Source: Karstenula rhodostoma CBS 690.94
Lineage: Eukaryota > Ascomycota > Dothideomycetes > Pleosporales > Didymosphaeriaceae
Direction: 5' to 3'
Assembly (NCBI GenBank): GCA_010093485.1
Contig: MU001505.1
Location: forward strand, 151,375 to 215,374
Length of the DNA: 64,000 nucleotides
Shown: in pieces, positions 1-12,176 of the stretch
How positions within the stretch are numbered: position 1 is the first letter of the stretch
How the letters are laid out: every line of letters starts with the position of its first letter
Translations under genes and position numbers: made by a program
The notes under the pieces: model-generated
Seen by the model: the letters and a program-made list of their open reading frames with translations, nothing else
Told to the model about the DNA's origin: nothing
Databases searched by the model: none

Positions 1-3000
1 TGGCTACGGATTGGCGAGGCGAAAGAGGGATTACGGTCGCAGAGGGCTGGGAAGATGGCGAGACAGACGACGGATGTGAGGAGGTTGGATGGATGCACGT
101 GAGCGTGTACGATCACATGGGCCTGTACAATAGACTTATGGACCGCTGCGCAAGCGCTTCGTTGCCACGTCGAGGGGATAAGTTGTTTCCAGTAAAGTCA
201 TAAAGCACCAAGACGTGGAGGTGGGAGTAGATGCGAGCTGTAGATACAGAGATGAGTGGCATCTTCAATCATCTCCGCCTAAACCGCAACATCCAAGTTA
301 CATGATCCCCACTGCGACCCAGGTGTGCTGCTTGGTGGTTGTGCTGTTCGGTATTTCCCCTTAACCGTGGAATCAAAGTACCCCAGCCTAACATGACATG
401 GCCTGGTTTGCCTACGAGGTACCAGCTATCTTTATTCAAGCTACTATTAGGGGTTCCGGTGAGCATAGGAGTGGCAGCGTCGCAATCAATCTAGCAGTCT
501 GCCGGGCTAGACAAATTGTTCCTCGAGTCCCCATATACTTTTTATAGACAATACTCCGGAAACTTTTTATCGAACCCTGTTTCATCTCGCCATTAAACTT
601 TGCGATACAGGCTGACATATGGCTACCCATGGCTACAAGCGATGGCCTGCTGTGCGTCCGTGAAACTTTCTGGGAGAGGCTGACCGTAGCTCGTTGTGTT
701 TATCCAGATGTCGAAACCTCATGGGCGGCTTTGGCGACGAAGGTTAGCTGGCGGAACAGGTGCTTTAGTATTTTGAAGAAGGGTGGATGGGCTAGTAGGG
801 AACCTAGTATATATCATTATCTTTTATCTGTGTCTTCGTCTTTATCTTTATTACTATCTTCGTCTTGGCCTTTACTTTCCTTATTTCTATCTTCACATCC
901 TATGTTATTCTCCTCGCCAACGCCATCGCCATCCCAATCATCGACTCCAATCCAAGTCAACCCGCTATCAAGCGGACAACCCAGATCAAACAGCTTCGGC
1001 GAATCAATTTTCCCAACCTTAGCTAGGTAATCCATCCAACACAAGTCCTGATCCTATCTCCAGCAAAACGACATCCAGTTCAAATGAATCTTATAATGTT
1101 TATTAAGGGGACTATCAAGTTCCCCTCGTCCTCAAAGATAGGCTGCTTCTCTCAGGCAAAGCCGTGCTACGTATCAACCACACCATCCCTCTAGTGATTT
1201 CACTACCTGGACCACTAAAACAAAAGAAATATTGACGTAGCCTCCTGCTAGACCATACCTCCCAAAATAATCAACCCCCCCTACGATGTCTATTCTACAA
1301 ACAACCCCACAGCGTAAGAAATCTCTCAATATAGACACCCTGTTCACGCTACACGCAATCATCTACAATAGCAGCGAAAACGTTATCTTTACTTTACTTC
1401 ACTATCGCCTCTCAACCACCACAATACTCACCTATCCCTCTACCAGCGTTGTCTCCATAACCAAAGACGTGTCACTCATGGACTTCAACCTCCCTCCTAG
1501 CTCCTCATACACCTGCCTCAAGAAACGCAAACGACACAGGTAGGTTGTCCAGCAACCCTCTCACACGATGTGGGTAGACACACAGGACGCTGGGGATGGC
1601 ATCACTGCGGATATTCCCCAGTCGAGGTTGGAAGTGAAAAAACACTTGCAGCTATAATATAATGTCCACGAGTTATTCATTGGCCACAAAACAATATCGT
1701 TTAGCTCAAGAGGTTAGTAGAGAATATATGCGAGACGGGCAGCGCAGAGCTAGGGGAAGTAAGTATGCACGAGTGAGGTTGGCCGGAATGGTACTGGCAC
1801 TGGCTTGTATAGACGGGGCAGAAGGCTGATTGACGGTGTGATGGATGGAGCCATGTGCCGAGCTTGCATACGCCATGGTTTGGGGGTAATGACAGGTGGT
1901 GGATATACAGCTTACAAAATCGGAGGGTTTTATCTAGGAAGGGTGTCTTGCGGGAGTATGTATGGTTGTGTATCTTTGCAGGGGTATCTCATTACTATAT
2001 AGACTAGAAGGTCGGTGGAAGAAGCTGCATATTCGGTGCGGTTTAGCATTAGTCTAACGATAAAACGATGCGATGGTGGTGCTGTATAACAAAACCTCTA
2101 CATCAAGGGTTTTCACTCGCCGTGTATCACGCCATGAGAGCTAAGCCAAATCCCATCTCAGCACGCAACACGAGGTATTATACTGTACTGCCCATCCGAC
2201 CATCTCCCTCGAGACCGTGGCAGGTCCCAGTCATACATTTCGACTCGTACGGGCATGCCATCTCAAGCATATAAAAGACATCCACCCCCAATGCGGCAGC
2301 AGCACCCCCATCCCCATTAAGAAGGCACCGAGTGCGATCGCGCACCGCATGCAGCGGTCGCAGGATCGCCCCTACATACAAATGTCATATGCAGGTCATC
2401 TCCGTGACGGGCCTAGGCGAAGTCCGTCTGCGCCCTCAACCCACCCAGCACACACACACACACACACTCACCATTGCAGAAGACCAACCCCAGATGCGAA
2501 AACGGGCGCGCAAAACGTCCTCGTGGTTGTATCATCTCCGGTTCGGTGCGAGAAGTGAGGCCTGTGGCGTGGACGGTGGTGGTTTCCGAGCGGCAGCCTT
2601 ACGGCAAGGCTGAACTTTGGGATTGGGTTTTGTCGGCAGAGGTCGTCGAGCTGGTGGGTGTCGGAAATGAAGGCTGTGAGGGATATCTCGAGAATGAGGA
2701 AGACTCTATGTATGATCGGTGATGGGGGGATTGTGGCAGTAGCTCATTAAGTGCACACGCGCGATACAATCCCTGGTGGGTTGCTGAAGGGCATTGCATA
2801 GGTCTTACACTACTGCGCTCAAGGGTTCAGCGCTGCTCGGGTTTGGGTTGTCCTTTGTCCAAGCTCATGCCGTTGATGATTTGATAGCGCTGAAGTGGAG
2901 AGTAGTCGGTTCCGGCCTGTGCGGTGAGGGAAGAAGAACCGTGTGCGTTCTTCCTCACAGTCCATGTGTATTTCTCTTGCAATCATATTTGATGGGTAAC

Positions 3001-4749
3001 GTCATAATCCACATTTTGAATCGAAGTCAGACCGATTTTTTGAATATTATAAACTTGTTTCATGAAGAGTACGACGAACGGGGAACAAGTCTATTTACTA
3101 CGTGGACCCCACCACCGCAATGATCTTCAGAACCCAACGTCAATGGTGTGCTACCTAGATGGTGATCAAAATGTTTCGCTTCAGGCGACGGTTTCAGAGA
3201 GACAAGGCGAGTGGGGACGACAGCCCCGGCCGCCCAGAAAATCCTCTGTCAGAGAGGACAGGAGAGGAGACATGTTTTCGCATTGTTGATGCGTGCGACT
3301 GAGATGGTAGCATGGCTAACTTAGAATGGTCGCCGTATTTGGATGGCTTGATGACAGTACCGCAGTGTGGCGCCGGGGTTGGTCAGCCCGCATGCCCTCT
3401 GACCAATATGGGAGTGTATTTTCGCCGCGTGGATAGAAGTTTCGAGACCAATAAAAGACGGCCGAGAATAGACTGAGACGAGACAGAAGAAAGCTGGTGC
3501 AAACAATTAGGAGAGCAGAACGTCATGCGCGAGGGCTGCCGCATGGTTCCGGCGGCAATTCTAGAAGCGACGCCGCGAGATTGTTTCTGGGGCAAGTCCA
3601 CTTGGTAAGGTCGGATGAGAAGGACAGCGGCGCCCCGCTGTATGGGATCTAGATGAAGAACTCGGTGCTCGGTGGGCGATTGAGGACTGGAAATGGAAGA
3701 GCCGGCAGGCGGGCGAGCCATGTAGGCTATCGAGGCAGTGTATCATGCCGCAACGCTCACCGTGCTGGGTTGAAAACAAGCCTCGGCAGGGCAGGCGAGG
3801 CAGGCGAGGGCACGATGGGGTCGATGCGGTGGTGGCAGGCAGGCCGGGTGCGGGAGTTGTGCAGGTGTGCAGTTGTGCAGATTGTACGGAGGATGGGCAG
3901 CGGGGCGGTGTCGCACCAAGACGGAAGCAGCAAGTGAGGAAGGCGCTCGGGCGACGGGCGGCGAGCGTGGAAGGCGCGCTGTGGGCGGTGGCTTCCTTGT
4001 ACTGTGTGCTGTGACAAGACGAAACGACGCACCAGGACAACCCTCCAAGCCATCCGACTGAACAACCGCCCGCCAGCACCACCAGCGCGCCGCCAGCATG
4101 CCGCCACCGTTCCGCACGACACAACGGCGGACGCCTCCCGAGCCTCCTCAGCAGCGTGGCCGCCAATCCGCGACTCCCGAGTCCCGTCAGCCGCCACCAC
4201 GTATTCGCCGGCCGTGCGTGCGTCGCTGCCAGGTACCCGCCGCTTCTGTTTTAGACCCAGGAGGATCTGCCCAGGGCCAATTTGCTTTGGGAGAAGCGCG
4301 GTGAAACGCCAATCTGGCGACGTCGAGCGTGCTGCGTGCGCCATACGGGCTGCGGCCGTCGACGCCTGTGAGCTGTGAGCTGTCGCGCTGCCAGCGCCAA
4401 CGCAACCTGGAAAATGAGGGAGCCGGCGCCTGGAGGACCACGACACCCGCCGGGGCGCCAGCACGCCAGCACGCGGGCACCACGACGCCATAGCGAGGCC
4501 CGCTGGTCCAAATGGCCGCGACCCGCAGCGCTTCGCACGCAGGCGAGCGGCTCCGGGCGCACCTCACCGGCCAAGGTACGCCAGCAACAGGCCCTGAGTG
4601 GCCGCCCGTGCAGGAGCCCCAGAGCCAGGCCCCGGCAGCACAACCCTCACTGGTCCCCTGCAACGACGTTCCCCTGCTGAAATTGCTGCCGCCAGGGGCA
4701 AGCAGAAGGCGAACAGGCCTCTGTCCTTGGCGCCTCTTCCTGCAATCAT
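1..4749. other. Left-hand region without a supported gene
   Basis: Nothing here reads as a convincing gene on either strand. The open frames are short, have no recognisable domain and mostly lack good start contexts. A CA microsatellite lies near 2449-2468. From about 3500 to 4750 the DNA is strongly GC-rich, so several long frames stay open at once, mostly on the minus strand (for example 3757-4491); their proteins are Arg/Ala/Pro-biased and resemble no family I know. I read the last kilobase as promoter of the repeat-protein gene starting at 5028. A small spliced or lineage-specific gene could still hide here. Confidence 0.5.
2449..2468. repeat. CA dinucleotide microsatellite
   Basis: About ten tandem CA units are directly visible. 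No gene is associated with it. Confidence 0.9.
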
Positions 4750-4756
4750 CCCGCTC

Positions 4757-4766
4757 GCTATATAGC
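4757..4766 (+). promoter_or_regulatory. TATA-like box of the 5028 gene
   Basis: The palindrome GCTATATAGC lies about 260-270 bp before the start codon at 5028. It is followed by a CT-rich stretch (about 4775-4990) typical of transcription start regions and leaders of highly expressed filamentous-fungal genes. This implies a leader of roughly 200 nt. Assignment is from sequence pattern only. Confidence 0.5.
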
Positions 4767-5027
4767 GGTCTCGCCGCCTCCATCCTGCTCCTCACCGCAA
4801 GGCTCACCTTCTCTCCAAGACATTCGCTTTCGTCTCCCGTAGACACTGTCTCTCTTTGAACAAGCTCCAGTCATTCTTTACAGGACCGTTCGCTTTCCGC
4901 AGAATTGACTTCTGTCCCCGCTTTCTTTCGCAGCATCAATATCCGGCAAAAGATCAAAACATCCAGGAAACTGTGAAGCCTTGGCTCTCAACATCAAAAC
5001 AACAAAACAAGCTTCTCCCCCGTCAAC

Positions 5028-7793
5028 ATGAAGCTTACCGTTGCTTTCCTCGCCTCGCTGGCTGCCGCCGATGCTGCCCGGGCTCGTGGTTCCCGCCACG
5101 CTCGTCGCGATGGCTACCAGGTCGGCCCAGCCGGTCCTCCTCCCGCTGCCTCCATCCCCGGCAACGGCTACGGCACGCCCGAGACGCCCGCTTCCAGCTC
5201 CGTTGCGACCCCCCTTCCCTCGACTGAGGCATCGCCCGAGCTCCCCTCCAGCAGCGCCCCGGCTCCTTCGGCGCCCGCTGTTTCCGCCCCAGGCGGTGGC
5301 TACGGCACACCCGAGACTCCTTCCTCCAGCTCAGCCGTAGAGGTCCCCTCCTCCAGCGCTGCCGTTGAGACTCCCGCCCCGTCCAGCTCAGCCGTCCAGG
5401 TTCCTTCGTCCACCCCTGGAGCTGAGGTACCGTCGTCCACGTACGGTGCTGAGGTCCCTTCTTCCTCCAGCCCCGCTGCTGAGTCTTCCACCCCCGGCGC
5501 TGAGGTTCCCTCTTCCACCCCTGGCGCTGGAGTTCCTTCGTCAAGCTACGGCGCTGGGGTTCCGTCTTCCTCCAGCCCCGCTGCTGAGTCCTCCACCCCT
5601 GGCGCTGGAGTCCCTTCGTCAAGCTATGGCGCTGGGGTTCCGTCCAGCAGCGCCCCCGCTTCTTCGGCGCCCGCTGTCTCTGTCCCAGGTGGTGGCTACG
5701 GCACTCCTTCTTCGTCCATCCCCGCTGGTGTGACGTCGACTCCCGGCGCTGAGGTTCCGTCTTCCTCAAGCCCCGCCGCCGAGTCGTCCACCCCTGGTGC
5801 GGAGGTCCCGTCTTCTTCCAGCCCTGCTGCTGTGTCGTCTACCCCTGGTGCCGAGGTCTCCTCTAGTAGTGCCCCGGCTTCGGCGCCTGCTGTCTCCGTC
5901 CCCGGTGGTGGCTATGGTACTCCCTCTTCGTCCACCCCCGCTGGTGTGACGTCGACTCCCGGCGCTGAGGTTCCGTCTTCCTCAAGCCCCGCCGCCGAGT
6001 CGTCCACCCCCGGCGCTGGAGTCCCTTCGTCGAGCTATGGTACTGGCGTTCCGTCTTCGTCTAGCCCCGCCGCAGGCTCGTCCACCCCCGGCGCTGGAGT
6101 CCCTTCGTCGAGCTATGGCGCTGGTATTCCGTCGTCCTCCAGCCCCGCCGCGGAGTCGTCCACCCCCGGTGCGGAGGTCCCGTCTTCTTCCAGCCCTGCT
6201 GCTGTGTCGTCTACCCCTGGCGCTGAGGTCCCCTCTAGCAGCGCCCCGGCTTCTTCGGCGCCTGCTGTCTCCATCCCAGGCGGTGGCTATGGCACTCCCT
6301 CTTCGTCCACCCCCGCTGGCGCGACCACTGAGGTCTCTCCCGAGTTGCCCTCCAGCTCCTCCGTAGCTTCGGTGCCCACTTACCTCGGAACTGGCAGCCT
6401 TCCGGCGCCTTCTCTCCCGGGCACTGGTGCCTCCACCCCTGCCACTTCGGCGGGCGTTCAGACCCCTGGTGTCTCTTTCTCGGGTACTGGAACTGCTCCT
6501 GTCCCCACCGCCCCCGCAACTGGAGTGCCCAGCTACCCCTCTGGCGGCTTCTCTCTCCCCGTGAACTCCACTAGTGTTCCGGAGTACATCACCTCGGTCA
6601 TCTACTCCACCCAGATCTTCACCTCGACTGGCCCTGACTCGTCGACCATCTTGATCACCAGCTCCGTCCCGCACACCACCCTCTGCGAGAAGACCACCAC
6701 CCCCGCCTCTGCCACTCCTGCGGCTTCCTCCGCTGCACCGGTCGGCTCTGCCCCCGGTAACGGCTATGGTACTGGCGAGACCACCTCCTCTGTCGTGGGG
6801 GCTGTCAGCAGCCCCGTGTCCGAGAAGGTCCACGTCTCAACCGAGACCCTCGTCTACACTGTCGGCACTGGCCCGTCTGCTCACGCTGTTACCACCGAGG
6901 TCGCTACCACCTCCACTGAGACGATCCACAAGACGATCTACGCCACCAAGCCCGCCGAGGAGACCCCTGTCGCTTCCGCCTCCAAGGAGGCCGTCAGCTC
7001 CGCGGCTCTTCCTACTGGCGAGGCGACCACCTACGCCACCCTCGAGTCTACTTCCACGACCACCCACCTTGTGACCGTCTACCCGTCTGCTTCTGCCCCT
7101 GCCGCCACTGTTCCCGGAAACGGTTACGGCACTGGTTCCAACACTGACGTCCCCGTTGAAGGCGCTTCTGTCCCGGTTCCCGGCAGCGGATATGGTACTG
7201 GTTCCAACACTGTCCCTGTTGAGGGTGCTAGCTCTCAGGCCGCCCCCACCGGAGGTGCTGCAACCGGCGAGTGCGCTCCTCCCACCACTGTCACTGTCAC
7301 CAAGCAGGAGACCGTCACCGTCACCGCTGGCCAGGAGAAGCCCACCTCTGTGCCTGCTGGCGAGGGTGTCAGCTCTGCTCCTTACACCCCTGCTCAGCCG
7401 ACCCCGGCCACTGACAACTCCCCTGTCCCCACTGGTGTGCCATCCATCCCCTACCCCGTAGGCAACGGTACCGTCCCCGCAGTCCCCTCGTCTGGCTTCC
7501 TCACGCAGACCCGCCCTGCCGCTGGTGTTTCCTCGGCTCCTGCCGGCAGCTACCCTGCTCCTTCCGGCACTGGCGTTCCGGTCGCCCCGGCCCCCTCGTC
7601 TGAGACCACCCCTCTCCCCAGCTTTGTCCTCCCCACCGAGAGCTACGCTGTCCCTGAGACCAGCGCTGCTCCCGTTGGCGGTGAGAGCTCCGCCCCTGCT
7701 TCCACCCCGTCCGCCGCTCCCCCGGCCGGCGGCGAGTACGGCAACGGCTACAGCACTGGCGGTAGCTACAAGCGCTTCTTCGGCCTCTTCTAA
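5028..7793 (+). CDS. Secreted Ser/Pro/Thr-rich repeat protein (mucin- or cell-wall-like)
   Basis: A single uninterrupted frame of 921 residues. Residues 1-16 form a signal peptide (MKLTVAFLASLAAADA), followed by a dibasic HARR site near residue 27 that could be cut by a Kex2-type protease. The rest is almost entirely Ser, Pro, Ala, Thr, Gly and Val. A PG[GNS]GYGT motif occurs eight times, with a degenerate ninth near the C-terminus. Between about residues 130 and 440 a unit like SSSSPAAESSTPGAEVP recurs, so the DNA is a coding minisatellite. The Thr-rich middle (about 510-560 and 600-680) resembles heavily O-mannosylated stalks of fungal wall proteins. The C-terminus (SYKRFFGLF) is not a GPI signal, so it is probably soluble or wall-trapped. 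Two cysteines are visible (ETTLCEK-like context and GECAPP). No enzyme domain. Promoter with a TATA-like box lies upstream. Function is unknown; surface coat or adhesin-like protein is inference. Confidence 0.85.
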   Translation: MKLTVAFLASLAAADAARARGSRHARRDGYQVGPAGPPPAASIPGNGYGTPETPASSSVATPLPSTEASPELPSSSAPAPSAPAVSAPGGGYGTPETPSSSSAVEVPSSSAAVETPAPSSSAVQVPSSTPGAEVPSSTYGAEVPSSSSPAAESSTPGAEVPSSTPGAGVPSSSYGAGVPSSSSPAAESSTPGAGVPSSSYGAGVPSSSAPASSAPAVSVPGGGYGTPSSSIPAGVTSTPGAEVPSSSSPAAESSTPGAEVPSSSSPAAVSSTPGAEVSSSSAPASAPAVSVPGGGYGTPSSSTPAGVTSTPGAEVPSSSSPAAESSTPGAGVPSSSYGTGVPSSSSPAAGSSTPGAGVPSSSYGAGIPSSSSPAAESSTPGAEVPSSSSPAAVSSTPGAEVPSSSAPASSAPAVSIPGGGYGTPSSSTPAGATTEVSPELPSSSSVASVPTYLGTGSLPAPSLPGTGASTPATSAGVQTPGVSFSGTGTAPVPTAPATGVPSYPSGGFSLPVNSTSVPEYITSVIYSTQIFTSTGPDSSTILITSSVPHTTLCEKTTTPASATPAASSAAPVGSAPGNGYGTGETTSSVVGAVSSPVSEKVHVSTETLVYTVGTGPSAHAVTTEVATTSTETIHKTIYATKPAEETPVASASKEAVSSAALPTGEATTYATLESTSTTTHLVTVYPSASAPAATVPGNGYGTGSNTDVPVEGASVPVPGSGYGTGSNTVPVEGASSQAAPTGGAATGECAPPTTVTVTKQETVTVTAGQEKPTSVPAGEGVSSAPYTPAQPTPATDNSPVPTGVPSIPYPVGNGTVPAVPSSGFLTQTRPAAGVSSAPAGSYPAPSGTGVPVAPAPSSETTPLPSFVLPTESYAVPETSAAPVGGESSAPASTPSAAPPAGGEYGNGYSTGGSYKRFFGLF
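5425..6330 (+). repeat. Coding minisatellite inside the repeat protein
   Basis: Near-identical Ser/Pro/Ala-coding units of varied length recur many times. They centre on codons for SSTPGAEVPSSS and for PGGGYGTPSSS, with blocks duplicated almost verbatim (for example around 5700-5860 and 5910-6020). Such arrays commonly vary in copy number between strains, and they also complicate assembly. Confidence 0.8.
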
Positions 7794-10285
7794 GCGGCTC
7801 GTCTGACATAGAACGGTCACGAAATTTCATTAATGTACACATTTTGTGAGGCAGCATGTGGCTCTTGCACATGTCATCTATCTATCGCATCGGCCTTGTG
7901 GCCTCGTTGTTTCTTTGTGTCTGGGGCTAGGATGGTGAGCTGGCTCAAGGAAAATGCGAAGAGGGAAAGACTGTAGTGATAGGAAGTGTTGCGCCAATTA
8001 ACTGTTTTTTCTGCATCATCATCACTTTTCATATGGGCGTTGATCTGGAGTTTGATTAGAGAGGTGAAGCAATTTTGTTTCATTTTTGGTTTAAGGTGTA
8101 GTCGTCTAGAGAAACTTTGGCTAAGGCCATTTTAATATTCTTCCGATGCTAGACTACCTTTGTTTTTTAAGTTTGGCTCGTGGGGTGAGTGGGTTCTAAC
8201 GTGCGCCCGACAATGGTGAGTGGGTTTGTTATGCGATGCTAACGGCTCTCTGACTCTAGTCTGTGTGTGCTCGGAGCGTCGTGAGGTCTGTTGAGATGAC
8301 GTCATGTGATGTGATGTGATGTGATTGCCCTTTTTCTTTTATGCAGGTTCCTGACTCCTGAGGCTGTGCCGTTCATGCGGCGACGACGATCTGAAGTCAT
8401 GTCGCTTTTCCCCTGGATCGTTCGCGTGCACACTTACACGATCTACAGTGGGTGACGACGCGTGGGTGGCTTGGTGAGAGGGAAATTGAGTGGTGGATTG
8501 GGTGGGTGGGGATTACGCCGGGTTAATCTCCGGTGGGCGTTGTAGCCGCTGCACTGATGAGATGACGACGACGGGTTGTGTGTTTTGGGATACGAGATGA
8601 GATGAGTGGATTTTTTTATTGCGGTGGGTATGGCGTGGGGGTAGGGGGATGGGTGGATGGGTGCGCGGTTCTTAGGATGTACAAGAAAGGCTTGCATCTG
8701 AAGTTAAGTTCAGGTTGAAGTTGGGGTTGGCGTTTGGGACTGCTAGCGCTGCACACTCTGGTTGTAGGAATGATGTCTCCGGTCTAGGGGAAGCGATGTC
8801 TTGCGATACGCAGGTACTGTCGTACAGGACCAACGTCGGAAACGCCCTCAGCTCCCACCCGCGACAGTCCCGCGTGTACCACGTACCACGACGTCGGTCT
8901 GCGGTCAGTCTGTGTTGAGCGGCGCGGGAACGCGTCTGCGCGCATTAAGCGGGCGATGTGCGGCTGACATGTCTCGCGGATAGGTATCGGGTTGACAGGC
9001 AGTTGCTGACTTCCAGGAGGGATGGGACGATGGGGAGAAGGAAGGCGATGTATGTACATGTCTAGGTACGATACTGTGCTTGAGTGAGAGCTGCATGCAC
9101 CGCACCACATGTTCGGGACCCGAACCCAGAAATAGGGTCGCAGTGCAGCGCCGCGCCGCGCAGCCTGCCTCGCCTTGCAGACCGCCACATCGTGCCGTAC
9201 ATATACGCTGTACGCCGCATCGAGGGATGTTGTGTAATCGCTGCTGCGCGGGTTGCGTCACCTGCGGCGTGCTTCTGCTTACGTGTGGTACTGTGTACAC
9301 GTGGTGAGTTATTCGTCTTCTGCTCCATGAACCTGAACATGGCACCTGGTCTTTGATCCCGAGGCTCTTCGAACGAACACGCTGGGTCCCGAAATATACG
9401 CATCCGCCTCTATGGGAGACTCATGTCTCGCGTGACGACATCGGGCAGACGGGAACAACGCGTGCGAGAAGTGCGACATGGAATAACGGTACTTGTCGCA
9501 CGCATCTGCAAGCTGCGTCTTTGTCGTCTTATGCAAGAATTATTTCCTTATAAGATGAGATAGAGGTCCTTCTAGGCGGCGAAGTGCTTGCTGTACTCCT
9601 GGGATCGAAAGCACAGCTCGCGGAGCCGCTTGTGCCCTTGTGTTTCGAGTGGATGTAGAAGGCGAGCGATGGGGTCTAGTCCTGGAAGAAGCTCTTCTAT
9701 ATTAGCAAGCTTCTTCGGCACGATGCTTACATGGGTCTTGACTGATGAGGCTTGCGGCCTGGTGGTGTTGGCTTTCCATATCCAGTCGATAGGAAGTAAA
9801 GGTTGGACACTGGAGATGCATAAAAGCAGCTAGATTACGGACGCAAGTATGAATACACTAATTCTATGCTCCATCATGGAGGGCTGGGCATTTCGAGCGG
9901 ATGTTGTAGAGCCCTATATCGCTGTCAGTCTTGGAGCCTGACCGCGCATGCCGTGAAGCATTCCGCCGTTAGCTAGGTCTCGGGTAAGTCTGGGGTTTCT
10001 GGTACATGGTGGAGTAGATATGAATTCAACAAGTTCTATGCATTAAGACGTAACACTAGATAGTAAAAAGCAGTGCAGAAGTCGAGTGAAGTACCGAGCG
10101 TGCCAGGTGCCCAGATGATAGCGCCGTCACGTGCGATCGCACCACTAGCGCGATTCCCCGCATCTGAACTCACGCTACTTGTCGCAACGCTCCCCCCTCG
10201 GCACTGAAACATTCCTCTACACCCCAACTTGTTACGCTCCTCCACAATCGCGCATCCCCATTGAAGCCACCTCCCAGACATCGAT
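7794..10285. other. Intergenic region without a supported gene
   Basis: Several 60-150 residue frames exist on both strands but none shows a domain, codon pattern or splice structure I can defend. A perfect TGACGTCA palindrome (CREB/ATF-type site) lies at 8297-8304, followed directly by four GTGAT-type pentamer repeats. The last 100 bp before 10286 are the CT/CA-rich leader of the SWIM-RING gene. Confidence 0.5.
8297..8304. promoter_or_regulatory. TGACGTCA (CRE-type) palindrome
   Basis: This is the consensus site for ATF/CREB-family bZIP dimers. It lies about 500 bp downstream of the repeat-protein gene and about 2 kb from the next start, so its target is unclear and it may be a chance match. 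Confidence 0.3.
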
Positions 10286-11311
10286 ATGCCTCCATCGCAT
10301 TCGGTCGCAGCTCATGGCGCCCGCGCCGCAGCATCGCAGTCGTCGCGTAAGCGCAAACTGGTCGTTTATCTTGACGACAGCGATGACGAAGACTACGGCC
10401 ATTACGACAAAACCTCCAACTTCAAGAAGCGCAAATCGACCGGGACACATGATGTAATCGACCTGACTGCGGACGACGACGATGACAACAACTACAACAA
10501 GCGTACGAAGTCCACCCCAAAAAAGGCCCAAGGCGACACGGGCAAAGACGAGGAAAAACGCCTGCGCCGCTTTCGCTCGCATCCTCCGCAGTCTTACCTG
10601 GTCATCAAAGAGCGCGCTCTGAGCCAGCGCCTCACGGTGATATCTCGCGAGCGCGTTGGCACCGATGACGAACTAGAGGAGACGGTCACAATGGCTGGCT
10701 CGACGGGCAATGTGTACAAACAGCGCATCGGACATGTCCCGAGTTGCGACTGCCCGCATGCGAAGAAGGGAAACCAGTGCAAGCATATCATCTACGTTAT
10801 GTTGCGTGTCCTAAAGGCCCCCGAGAACATTGCGTACCAACTCGCCTTGACATCATCCGAACTACGAGATCTGTTCCGACACGCTCCTCCGATACCCAGC
10901 GCTGATTCCGGGACCGACGACGGGAATGAGGCTGAGATGGACGGGAACCGCAAGAAAATCGAAGGCGAATGTCCTATCTGTTACTGCGACTTTGAGCCCG
11001 GCAAGGAACCCATCGTCTACTGCAAGGCCGCGTGCGGAAACAACGTACACAAGAGCTGCATGCAGTCTTGGATCGCTGCAAAGGGCGCAGGTAGGGCTAC
11101 CTGTCCGTATTGTCGAGCCAAGTGGGAGGACAGTGATGCCGGTGGTAGTTTCAGTGGGAAGGTGGATCTCCAGGGCGCGAGACGGACTGAGGAGGGGTAC
11201 GTCAACATCGCAAGCCAGCTCGGACTGTCGGGCGAACGGGATTACTCGGGGTACCACCGGCCATGGGTTCGGCAGCAAGGCTATGGCGGGTATTCGTATG
11301 GTAGACATTGA
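10286..11311 (+). CDS. SWIM and RING zinc-finger protein, putative E3 ubiquitin ligase
   Basis: Intronless, 341 residues. The SWIM finger has Cys154, Cys156, Cys165 and His167 (CxCx8CxH). The RING-type finger spans about 229-276 with Cys229, Cys232, Cys246, Cys250, His255, Cys258, Cys273 and Cys276. The SWIM-then-RING order is that of ZSWIM2/MEX-type E3 ligases. The N-terminus is basic and acidic in turn, with Lys/Arg-rich patches that could be nuclear localisation signals. It holds two hydrophobic cores followed by acids: VVYLDDSDDED near 26-36 and VIDLTADDDDD near 57-67. Both fit the SUMO-interacting motif consensus. SUMO-interacting motifs plus RING is the layout of SUMO-targeted ubiquitin ligases; this role is inference. 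The C-terminus is Gly/Tyr-rich. The start has a good context in a clean leader, and no upstream exon is needed. Confidence 0.85.
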   Translation: MPPSHSVAAHGARAAASQSSRKRKLVVYLDDSDDEDYGHYDKTSNFKKRKSTGTHDVIDLTADDDDDNNYNKRTKSTPKKAQGDTGKDEEKRLRRFRSHPPQSYLVIKERALSQRLTVISRERVGTDDELEETVTMAGSTGNVYKQRIGHVPSCDCPHAKKGNQCKHIIYVMLRVLKAPENIAYQLALTSSELRDLFRHAPPIPSADSGTDDGNEAEMDGNRKKIEGECPICYCDFEPGKEPIVYCKAACGNNVHKSCMQSWIAAKGAGRATCPYCRAKWEDSDAGGSFSGKVDLQGARRTEEGYVNIASQLGLSGERDYSGYHRPWVRQQGYGGYSYGRH

Positions 11312-11416
11312 GGGAATCGCGGTTTACGACTTGACGATTACGAAACACTCTCATATTTGACAGTGTTAGCTGTTACGGCGTTTGGAAGGTTTATTCACCA
11401 GCGGAGTATTATTATT

Positions 11417-11491
11417 GCCTAAGGAAATAGGCTGGAACTACTGTGCACTTGACAGCATTATGGCGTGCGATCATTGCCCAAGGGAATGGGC
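11417..11491 (+). repeat. Duplicated hairpin element downstream of the SWIM-RING gene
   Basis: Two copies 60 bp apart. Copy 1 (11417-11432) has stem GCCTA/TAGGC with loop AGGAAA. Copy 2 (11476-11491) has stem GCCCA/TGGGC with loop AGGGAA. Flanking bases (ATT before, TG.AAC after) also match. The T-A pair in one stem is replaced by C-G in the other, so pairing is kept. They lie 105-180 nt after the stop codon, probably in the 3' UTR. Confidence 0.5.
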
Positions 11492-12176
11492 TGCAACAGT
11501 GTTGCTTTTTATATCCCGTCTCGGGCGTCACAGCCTTCTCTCACTTCTTATGTAGTGCGATTTAGCGGACTTTACTAGAAGATCATGAACTCAGTATGCT
11601 TATATGTCGTCGTGGCAATTGACCTCTGACCATGAACAGTCAGCTAAACACAGACGAGCAGGGAAGGGAGACGGAGCGCGACTGTACAGCCTTGTGGAGG
11701 CTACCACAATACCAAAGATGCTGCACAAAGAGCTTCCCCGCGTGGCGCGTGGTGGCTGAATAGTCTTGCTCGCATTGGTTCGATCTACCACAGCCGCATG
11801 GGAACTAAGAGGTAATCGATAAGTCTAATGCACGTCAATGCAGCAGCGAAGCGAGGGCGGAGGTGTTGGCTTCGAACAAACTGCGAATTGCGAACGTGGT
11901 GGATGGCCTTTGTCTGGTGTTCTACTGCAGATCTGGTACCTATGGCAATGGAAGGTATACTTTGCTTTCCCACCAGCTGTATCGCGGTATCTGAGGGAAA
12001 TGTGCGAGCTCATTGAAGCATACCCAGAAGGGGACACTGGATGTGCGGTGGTTGTTCATTGCCCTTGGCTATCTCAATAATGCCTTCTGTACGGCATGCG
12101 AGCTTTGCCACCGTACGTAGCCATCTAGCCGGCTCTATCTATATCACCCACGTCAGCCAGATACACTTGCTTTTCA